Shown here piece by piece: positions 58,221-64,000 of a stretch of 64,000 nucleotides of DNA. A program made the position numbers and the translations under genes. Source of the stretch: Roseiarcus sp963709655 (GTDB lineage Bacteria > Pseudomonadota > Alphaproteobacteria > Rhizobiales > Beijerinckiaceae); the NCBI GenBank assembly GCA_963709655.1, contig CAVPXF010000036.1, positions 1-64,000 of the forward strand, read 5' to 3'. Every line of letters starts with the position of its first letter. The stretch's first letter is position 1. Below the pieces are notes generated by a model. The model saw only the letters and a list, made by a program, of their open reading frames with translations, was not told where the DNA came from and did not search any database.

Positions 58221-59525
58221 TCATGTCTTCCGCGGCGCGCCCGCCACGTAGGTCTGCCGCACGGCGCGGTCGTCGCCGAGCGTGACGAGCACGAACAGCT
58301 CCTGGTCGAGGTCGCCGTCGACCCTCTCCATCCGGTGCGCCATGGCCGGGGTCGCGCGCGAATCGAGGACGACGAGATCGGCGTCCTTGCCGACCTCGAT
58401 CGAGCCGATCGCATGCTCGAGGCTCAGCGCCCGCGCGTTGCCGAGGGTCATCTGGTAGAAGGCCTCCGCCGCCGGCCAGGATTGCCCGCCAAGCTGCAGC
58501 ACCTTGTAGCCCTCGGCCGCTGTCCGAAGCATCGAGTAGCTGGTTCCGCCCCCGACGTCGGTGGCGAGCCCGATCCGGACGCCGGCGCCGGCGAGCCGAG
58601 CCCGGTCGAACAGGCCGGAGCCGAGGAACAGGTTCGAGGTTGGGCAGAAGGCCGCGACCGACCGGCTTTCCGCCATCGCGGCGACCTCGTCGCCCGTCAT
58701 GTGGATGCAGTGGCCGAACACCGAGCGCGGGCCGAGCAGACCGGCGCGGCCATAGACGTCGAGATAGTCGCGCGCCTCGGGAAAGAGCTGACGGGCGAAC
58801 TCGATTTCGTCGGTGTTCTCGTCGACGTGCGACTGCATGTGGACGCCGGGGAACTCCTTCATGAGCGCCCCCGCCGCCTCGAGCTGCGCCTGCGTCGAGG
58901 TGATGGCGAAGCGCGGCGTCACCGCGTAGCCGAGCCGGCAGCGGCCATGCCAGCGCTCGATCAGCGCTTTCGTGTCGTCGTAGCTCGTCTGGACGTCATC
59001 GAGCAGCGCCGCCGGCGCATTGCGGTCGAGCATCGCCTTTCCGGCGATCATGCGCGCCTCGACGCCCTCGGCGGCGGCGAAGAACGCCTCCGCCGATTGT
59101 GGATAGACGGTGCAGTAGACGAGCGCTGTCGTCGTGCCGCAACGAAAGAGCTCCGCCAGGAAGAACTCCGCGACGCGTGCGCAATGGGCCGGGTCGGCGA
59201 ACCGCTGCTCCTCGACGAAGGTGTAGTTGTGCAGCCAGTCTAGCAGCTGTGCGCCATAGGAGGCGATCACCTGTGTCTGCGGGTAGTGGATGTGCACATC
59301 GATCAGCCCGGGCATGACGAGCGCGCCCGAATGATCGTCGAGCGTCGCGTCCGCCGGGGCGCGGGCAAGAATGTCGCTCGCCTCGCCGACCGCCGCGATT
59401 CGCCCGTCCTCGATGAGAACCGCCCCGTCCTCGACATAACGCCGCGCGCTGGCGCCGGCCTCCGCCGGATCGGCTACGAAAGTGAGGATCCGTCCTCGGA
59501 CGATCCGATTTGCGCCCCCCCTCAT
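58221..59525 (-). CDS. guaD: Guanine deaminase
   Basis: The 434-residue amidohydrolase has the zinc motif MPGLIDVHIHYPQTQVIASY at about 70 with the guanine-deaminase-specific HYPQ and LDWLHNYTFVEEQRF. It also has VTPRFAITSTQAQL, GVHMQSHVDENTDEIEF, FGHCIHMTGDE and the metal Asp in GIGLATDVGGGTSYSMLRTA-like sequence. It converts guanine to xanthine. The start ATG 59525 overlaps the preceding puuE-uraD stop by four bases, so both genes form a purine catabolic unit. Confidence 0.95.
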   Translation of the reverse strand: MRGGANRIVRGRILTFVADPAEAGASARRYVEDGAVLIEDGRIAAVGEASDILARAPADATLDDHSGALVMPGLIDVHIHYPQTQVIASYGAQLLDWLHNYTFVEEQRFADPAHCARVAEFFLAELFRCGTTTALVYCTVYPQSAEAFFAAAEGVEARMIAGKAMLDRNAPAALLDDVQTSYDDTKALIERWHGRCRLGYAVTPRFAITSTQAQLEAAGALMKEFPGVHMQSHVDENTDEIEFARQLFPEARDYLDVYGRAGLLGPRSVFGHCIHMTGDEVAAMAESRSVAAFCPTSNLFLGSGLFDRARLAGAGVRIGLATDVGGGTSYSMLRTAAEGYKVLQLGGQSWPAAEAFYQMTLGNARALSLEHAIGSIEVGKDADLVVLDSRATPAMAHRMERVDGDLDQELFVLVTLGDDRAVRQTYVAGAPRKT

Positions 59526-60943
59526 GCCAGGATCTCCTGAAGGCGCAGCGCCGCGATGCGGTCGATCTCCGCGAGCGCCATTCGCGTTTCGGCGTCCGCG
59601 TCGTTGGCGAGCCGGCGCTCGAAGCCCGCGAGGATCTCGGCTTTGCTCTTGCCCTTGACGGCCATGATGAACGGGAAGCCGAAGCGGCTGCGATAGGCGT
59701 CGTTGAGCTCGGTGAACCGGGCGAGTTCGTCCGGGCTCAACCGGTCGAGGCCGGCGCTCGCCTGCTCGCCGGTCGATTCGGCGGTGAGGCGCCGCGCCTG
59801 CGCGAGGCGCCCAGCGAGATCCGGATGGGCTTGGATCAGCGCTCGTTTCTGATCGTTCGAACCCTTCGCCGCAGCCGCCGCCAGGACCTTCGCCAGCCCA
59901 TCCGCGTCGTCGGCGTCCGCCTTGATCCCTGCGTCATAGGCCGCCGCCGCGATCCAGGGCGAGTGCTCGTAGACGCCGCCGAACCTTTCCAGGAACAGCG
60001 TCCGGGTCAGCCTCGACGGCCTCCAGCCGCCCGGCGGCGCGTGGGTCCGGATCCAGCGCCGGGCGATGTCGAGGCGGGTCGGAACCCACGCCTTATCGTG
60101 GCTGAGCACATAATCGAGGAACCGAGCCAGCGACGCCGCGCGCCCGGGGCGGCCGACGAGACGGCAGTGCAACCCGACCGACAGCATCTTTGGCGCGACG
60201 TCGCCCTCGGCGTAGAGCGTGTCGAACGAATCCTTCAGATACGTGTAGAACTGGTCGCCGCAGTTGAAGCCCTGCGGCGTGGCGAAACGCATGTCGTTCG
60301 AATCGAGCGTGTAGGGAACGAGAAGCTGAGGCCCGCGCGGCCCCTCGGCCCAATAGGGCAGGTCGTCGGAATAGACGTCGGCGCAATAAACGAAGCCGCC
60401 CTCCTCCATGCCGAGCCGGATCGTGTTGACCGACGAGCGCCCCTGGTAGAAGCCAAGCGGACGTGCGCCCGCGACCTCGGTGTGGATGCGGATCGCCTCG
60501 GCGATGTGCTGGGCTTCCAATTCGGCAGGCGCATCGCGGTAGTCGATCCACTTGTAACCGTGGGTGGCGATTTCCCACTTCGCCTCGTTCATCGCCGCCA
60601 CCGCGTCGGGATTGCGCGCCATCGCCGTGGCGACGGCGTAAACCGTGACGGGAACCGACCGCTCCGTGAACATCCGATGCAGGCGCCAGAAGCCGGCGCG
60701 CGATCCGTATTCGTAGATCGACTCCATGTTCATGTGGCGCATGCCCGGCCACGGCGCCGCGCCAACGATCTCCGAGAGAAACGCCTCCGAGGCGGCGTCG
60801 CCGTGCAAAATATTGTTCTCCCCGCCTTCCTCGTAATTGATCACGAACTGCACGGCGATCCGCGCCCCGTTCGGCCAATCGGAGAACGGCGGCGTGCGCC
60901 CGTAGCCGATCATGTCGCGCGGATAATTGTCGTGGTTCGTCAT
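59522..60943 (-). CDS. puuE: Fused allantoinase (PuuE) and OHCU decarboxylase (UraD)
   Basis: The 473-residue fusion has residues 1-310 as a polysaccharide-deacetylase-fold allantoinase (MTNHDNYPRDMIGYGRTPPF, VQFVINYEEGGENNILHGDA, KWEIATHGYKWIDYRDAPAE, GFYQGRSSVNTIRLGMEEGG). Residues about 315-473 are the 2-oxo-4-hydroxy-4-carboxy-5-ureidoimidazoline decarboxylase (LERFGGVYEHSPWIAAAAYD, LIQAHPDLAGRLAQARRLTA, ESTGEQASAGLDRL, ELNDAYRSRFGFPFIMAVKG). The catalytic His of the latter is in HPDL. The two steps flank each other in urate breakdown. Start 60943 is set by the conserved MTNHDNYPRDM. Confidence 0.93.
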   Translation of the reverse strand: MTNHDNYPRDMIGYGRTPPFSDWPNGARIAVQFVINYEEGGENNILHGDAASEAFLSEIVGAAPWPGMRHMNMESIYEYGSRAGFWRLHRMFTERSVPVTVYAVATAMARNPDAVAAMNEAKWEIATHGYKWIDYRDAPAELEAQHIAEAIRIHTEVAGARPLGFYQGRSSVNTIRLGMEEGGFVYCADVYSDDLPYWAEGPRGPQLLVPYTLDSNDMRFATPQGFNCGDQFYTYLKDSFDTLYAEGDVAPKMLSVGLHCRLVGRPGRAASLARFLDYVLSHDKAWVPTRLDIARRWIRTHAPPGGWRPSRLTRTLFLERFGGVYEHSPWIAAAAYDAGIKADADDADGLAKVLAAAAAKGSNDQKRALIQAHPDLAGRLAQARRLTAESTGEQASAGLDRLSPDELARFTELNDAYRSRFGFPFIMAVKGKSKAEILAGFERRLANDADAETRMALAEIDRIAALRLQEILA

Positions 60944-61070
60944 GCGGTTCAGTCCCTCTTCGCCGCCCTGGGCCGTCATCTCCCCAACGCTACGACACGG
61001 CGCCGTTTGCTCCAACCCGGCAAATGCTCCAGAAAGGGCGCCGCCCATTTCCCCCTCATCGATGGCGCCC

Positions 61071-61871
61071 ATGACCGACATCTCCCTGAGTTTCGAGCCG
61101 CCGTTCGCCCGGATCGTTCTGAACCGTCCCGAGCGGCGCAACGCCATCTCGCGCGCCATGTGGCGAGCGCTTCCGGCGATCCGGACTTCGATCGAGGCGC
61201 AGCCGGACGCGCTCGTCGTGATCGCCGAGGGCGCGGGCGGCCATTTCAGCGCCGGCGCCGACATTTCGGAATTTGATGAGGTCTACAGCGACGCGGCCGC
61301 CACCCGCGATTACGGCGACGCCATCCAGGATGGTCTCCGGGCGCTGATGGAGATCGACCGTCCGACCATCGCGGTGCTGCAGGGCAACGTCGTCGGCGGC
61401 GGCCTCGCCGTGGCGCTCGCCTGCGACCTGAGATTTTGCGCCGCCGACGCCTATCTCGCCATCACGCCGGCGAGACTCGGGCTCGTCTACGGCCACGCCG
61501 AGACCCGTCGTCTCGTCGAACTGGTCGGCCCGGCCCGCGCCAAGGACATCCTCTTCACCGGGCGGCGGATCGAAACCGACGAGGCGCTGTCGATCGGCTT
61601 GATCGACCGCAAAGTCGAGACGGCGCTGCGCGAGACCGTGCTCGGTTACGCTCGTGGCCTGGCCGATCTCAGCCAGGCCTCGATCCGCGGCGGCAAGCGG
61701 GCGGTCGAGGCGATCGCCGGCGGCATGACCGTCGAGACCCCGGCCTTTCGGGCGCTGACCGAGCAGGCGGCGCTGGGGCCGGACTTCGCGGAGGGGCGCT
61801 TGGCCTTCGCCCAGAAGCGGCCGGCGCGCTTCGCCTTCCGCGGGGCGAGCCCCACGCTGCCGCGCGCCTGA
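61071..61871 (+). CDS. Enoyl-CoA hydratase/isomerase family protein
   Basis: The 266-residue crotonase-fold protein has the first oxyanion loop GGHFSAGADISEFDEVY at about 62, the second at NVVGGGLAVALACDLRFCAA at about 105 and the family segment AITPARLGLVYGHAETRRLV. In place of the second catalytic Glu it has YGHAETRRL, so isomerase or another crotonase reaction is possible. ATG 61071 is chosen because MTDISLSFEPPFARIVLNRP is the family opening. It is divergent from the purine genes and functionally unlinked by context. Confidence 0.87.
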   Translation: MTDISLSFEPPFARIVLNRPERRNAISRAMWRALPAIRTSIEAQPDALVVIAEGAGGHFSAGADISEFDEVYSDAAATRDYGDAIQDGLRALMEIDRPTIAVLQGNVVGGGLAVALACDLRFCAADAYLAITPARLGLVYGHAETRRLVELVGPARAKDILFTGRRIETDEALSIGLIDRKVETALRETVLGYARGLADLSQASIRGGKRAVEAIAGGMTVETPAFRALTEQAALGPDFAEGRLAFAQKRPARFAFRGASPTLPRA

Positions 61872-62043
61872 AGCCCGCGTGGGATCAGCCCATAGCGACG
61901 CTGGCGCTGGCGACGCTCGCGATCGTCGGCCTCCTCTCCGGCGTCGTCGATACGATCGTCGGGGCGCGCTCCGCCATGGCGGCAAATCTCATGTCCGCCC
62001 CTCAAGGCCTGCTGCCGCATGCGTGGCGGCTCGCGTTCGGCGG

Positions 62044-62073
62044 TTGACGCCGGCGGGCCGAAAAGCATATAAG
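62044..62073 (+). promoter_or_regulatory. Probable rpsT promoter
   Basis: TTGACG (62044-62049), 18-base spacer, TATAAG (62068-62073), 87 bases before the S20 start. The spacing and position are good for a housekeeping promoter. Confidence 0.65.
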
Positions 62074-62159
62074 CGCGCGATCCAGGCTGGGCCTTCGCCC
62101 GGCCCTATTCTTTTTGCGCCAAAGCGCATGTCGAAACGCGCCCGAGGGAATCGAGTTTT

Positions 62160-62426
62160 ATGGCCAATACCAAGTCGGCCCAGAAAGCCGCTCGCCAGAC
62201 CATCCGCCGCACCGAGGTCAACAAGTCTCGCCGCAGCGAAATGCGCACCTTCGTTCGCAAGGTCGAGGAGGCGCTGGCCTCCAAGGATCCGAAGGCGGCG
62301 GCGGAGGCCCTGCACGCGGCCGAGCCGAAGCTGGCGCGCGCCGCCCAGAAGGGCATCGTCCACCGCAACGCCGCCTCACGCAAAATTTCGCGCCTGACCA
62401 AGCGCGTCAAGGCTCTCGCCGTCTGA
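62160..62426 (+). CDS. rpsT: 30S ribosomal protein S20
   Basis: The 88-residue basic protein is a full-length S20: MANTKSAQKAARQTIRRTEV, NKSRRSEMRTFVRKVEEALA, GIVHRNAASRKISRLTKRVK. It binds 16S rRNA early in assembly of the 30S subunit. The gene is intact and preceded by a recognisable promoter. In many alphaproteobacteria rpsT lies just before dnaA; here unrelated small genes follow. Confidence 0.97.
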   Translation: MANTKSAQKAARQTIRRTEVNKSRRSEMRTFVRKVEEALASKDPKAAAEALHAAEPKLARAAQKGIVHRNAASRKISRLTKRVKALAV

Positions 62427-62497
62427 GTTCCGCCCAGAACGACCGTCCCCCCGCCGCCTCGATCCGAAGCGGGCGAAGGAGTCGAGGGACGCTCCCG

Positions 62498-62785
62498 ATG
62501 ACCGAGCCCAGCCGTTCGACCGAATGCCCTCCCGATCGGCTGAGCGTCGATCCGGCAAGCCCATTCTATGACGAGGCGGCTCTGGCGCGCGGCGTCGGCA
62601 TCCGGTTCCGCGGCGCCGAGCGTCAGGACGTCGAGGAATATTGCGTCAGCGAGAGCTGGATTCGCACCCCGGTCGGCAGGACCCGGGACCGAAGGGGCAA
62701 TCCGTTGCTGATCAAGCTGACCGGGCCGGTCGAGCCCTATTTTCTCGCTCCGGCCGCGCCGCCGCCCGCTGCTGACGGAATCTGA
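62498..62785 (+). CDS. DUF3297 family protein
   Basis: The 95-residue protein matches DUF3297: CPPDRLSVDPASPFYDEAAL, ARGVGIRFRGAERQDVEEYC, VSESWIRTPVGRTRDRRGNP and LLIKLTGPVEPYFL. The family is widespread in proteobacteria and has no assigned function. Residues after 82 are a short Pro/Ala tail. ATG 62498 has GAGGGA about 11 bases upstream. Not linked to neighbours by any visible logic. Confidence 0.9.
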   Translation: MTEPSRSTECPPDRLSVDPASPFYDEAALARGVGIRFRGAERQDVEEYCVSESWIRTPVGRTRDRRGNPLLIKLTGPVEPYFLAPAAPPPAADGI

Positions 62786-62831
62786 CAGCGGCGCCGGGTA
62801 GGGGTCGCTCCGTTCAACCGGAGCCGATCCC

Positions 62832-63204
62832 ATGTCCAACGTCACCTTCATCATCGTCTATGTCGACGACGTCGCCAGGAGCGAGGCGTTCTACGCCTCG
62901 ATCCTCGGCCGGCCGGCTGTCGAACTCATCGCCCACCTTCGCCATGCTGGCCGCCGCTGCGGGCCTGACGCTGGGGTTATGGAAGCGCGACGGCGTCAGG
63001 CCGCCGGCCAACGCCGCTGGCGGCGGCGAGATCGCCTTCACGGCCGGGAGCAAAGCCGAGGTCGAGGCGCTCTGCGCCGCGTGGCGCGACAAGGGCGCCG
63101 CGATCGCGCTCGAGCCGACCCGGATGGATTTCGGTTTCACCTTCGTCGCGCTCGACCCGGACGGGCACCGCCTGCGCGTGTTCGCGCCGGCGTCGGAGGC
63201 GTGA
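62832..63204 (+). pseudogene. VOC (glyoxalase/bleomycin-resistance) superfamily protein, one frameshift
   Basis: MSNVTFIIVYVDDVARSEAF and YASILGRPAVEL open the protein. After a one-base shift near 62922 the other frame gives SPTFAMLAAAAGLTLGLWKR, GGGEIAFTAGSKAEVEALCA, AWRDKGAAIALEPTRMDFGF and TFVALDPDGHRLRVFAP. Joined, it is a normal 124-residue VOC protein with two beta-alpha-beta-beta-beta modules. Substrate unknown. The indel may be an assembly error. Confidence 0.8.
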
Positions 63205-63220
63205 TCAGTTCCCGACGCGA

Positions 63221-63850
63221 TCACTTGCCGATCTGCGCGCGGAACTTCGTGACAACGTCGCTGAACCCGTCGTAGTCCAGCGCCGCTTCCACGAGGTAGG
63301 GGCCGATGAGGTAGACGGGCGTGCCCTGCAGTCCAAGGGCGTCCGCCTGCCCCGCATTGCGCTTGAGAAGCGCGGCGATCTCGGTCTTATGCGCCTTGAG
63401 ATCTCGGTCAAGCCGGGTCATGTCGACGCCGGCCGCCGCGACCGCGTCGCGCATGGCTGCTTCCGAGCCCTTCGGACCCCGGAGCGCCATCAGCGCCGCG
63501 TGTGCGGGCTCATACTTGCCCTGGGATTTGGCGGCGAGCGCCAGCCGCGCGGCGACGACCGAACTCGGCGCCAGGATCGGCCAGTCTTTATAAATGAGCT
63601 TGATCCGCCCGTCGATCGAGACGAGGCGCTGCAGATCCGGCTCGGACCGTTTGCAGTACGGGCAATTGTAGTCGACGAAGGCGACGATCGTGACGTCGCC
63701 GTCCGGATTCCCGCCGACCGGCGCCCCGGGATCGTCGAGGATCGCGTGAATGTCGACCGCGTTCGACTGCGCGGCCTCGGAGCCCGCCCTGCCGGCCAGG
63801 AAAGACGCGCCGGCCAGCGACAGCGCCGAGAGAAACCGCCTGCGATCCAC
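63221..63850 (-). CDS. DsbA-family thiol:disulfide oxidoreductase
   Basis: The roughly 209-residue exported protein starts with a basic and hydrophobic leader (VDRRRFLSALSLAGASFLAG) that resembles a Tat-type signal without a full twin-arginine consensus. A thioredoxin fold follows with the CPYC active site in VAFVDYNCPYCKRSEPDLQR, then IKLIYKDWPILAPSSVVAAR and the cis-proline region LGLQGTPVYLIG. It belongs to the DsbA/ScsC-like periplasmic group. GTG 63850 is used; ATG 63874 would add eight residues. The remaining 63875-64000 shows no gene. Confidence 0.9.
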   Translation of the reverse strand: MDRRRFLSALSLAGASFLAGRAGSEAAQSNAVDIHAILDDPGAPVGGNPDGDVTIVAFVDYNCPYCKRSEPDLQRLVSIDGRIKLIYKDWPILAPSSVVAARLALAAKSQGKYEPAHAALMALRGPKGSEAAMRDAVAAAGVDMTRLDRDLKAHKTEIAALLKRNAGQADALGLQGTPVYLIGPYLVEAALDYDGFSDVVTKFRAQIGK

Positions 63851-64000
63851 AAAAAAAACCCTGCAATCCCACATGGACGGCGCCGAGCGCCGACGCGCCC
63901 CGTCGCTTATCGCCTATTACGGCATGCGGAGGCATTCATTTTTCCGAGAGCGCCGCGAAGAGCGGTCGCCGCGCGCCTTTCACAAGCCCTCGAACAGCGC

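Noticed and set aside
61879..62047. Short frame behind the enoyl-CoA hydratase with a hydrophobic segment (LATLAIVGLLSGVVDTIVGA)
   Set aside because: No start with a ribosome-binding site and no recognisable family; possibly a small membrane protein but not supportable.

Overview
This 64 kb window is chromosomal DNA of a high-GC alphaproteobacterium, most likely a member of the Hyphomicrobiales (Beijerinckiaceae/Xanthobacteraceae/Methylocystaceae-like). Support comes from the 23S-5S-tRNA-fMet order with alphaproteobacterial 23S helix 9 and helix 45 insertions, monomeric NADP isocitrate dehydrogenase, MaeB malic enzyme, DUF3297 and S20. Nothing was searched; identities rest on reading the translations and recalled family sequences.

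Layout. 1-4366: end of an rRNA operon (23S with two intervening sequences, 5S, initiator tRNA, terminator). 4380-7200: relics of a serine recombinase, a MATE exporter and an amidase. 7209-22841: a long minus-strand gene train that looks like an expanded gamma-butyrolactone/4-hydroxybutyrate (Blc/Att) catabolic operon: succinate-semialdehyde dehydrogenase, Fe-alcohol dehydrogenase, sodium:solute symporter, flotillin, a microbial-rhodopsin homologue lacking the retinal lysine, a complete sugar-type ABC importer, an AttM/BlcC-like lactonase and an alpha/beta hydrolase. It faces a divergent IclR regulator with a clear operator. 24550-30478: a decaying coenzyme M-dependent epoxide carboxylation cluster (xecC truncated, xecD intact, xecE reduced to a fragment fused to an acylating aldehyde dehydrogenase tail) with a disulfide-reductase-like flavoprotein, an MFS transporter and a DcmR-like MEDS regulator.

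31243-40383: maeB, remnants, and quinate/shikimate catabolism (aroQ-type dehydroquinase, quiC) with TetR, GntR and LysR regulators. 40384-46960: accessory island with an LprI-family secreted protein, a peptidoglycan-binding/transglycosylase-like protein, a group II intron and 168-bp repeats. 46960-49487: aconitase B remnant and icd. 49836-58084: an operon of unknown pathway (acylating aldehyde dehydrogenase, ThDP enzyme, HMG-CoA-lyase family protein, TIM-barrel protein, MFS transporter, shikimate-dehydrogenase-like protein) whose promoter carries the same operator as the distant TetR gene. 58221-60943: purine catabolism (guaD, fused puuE-uraD). 61071-63850: enoyl-CoA hydratase, rpsT, DUF3297, VOC protein and a DsbA-like protein.

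Many otherwise well-conserved genes carry single-base frameshifts, several at short homopolymers. Either the sequence is an unpolished long-read assembly or the region is decaying. Genes hit only by one or two such indels are listed as pseudogenes, but they may be intact in the organism.
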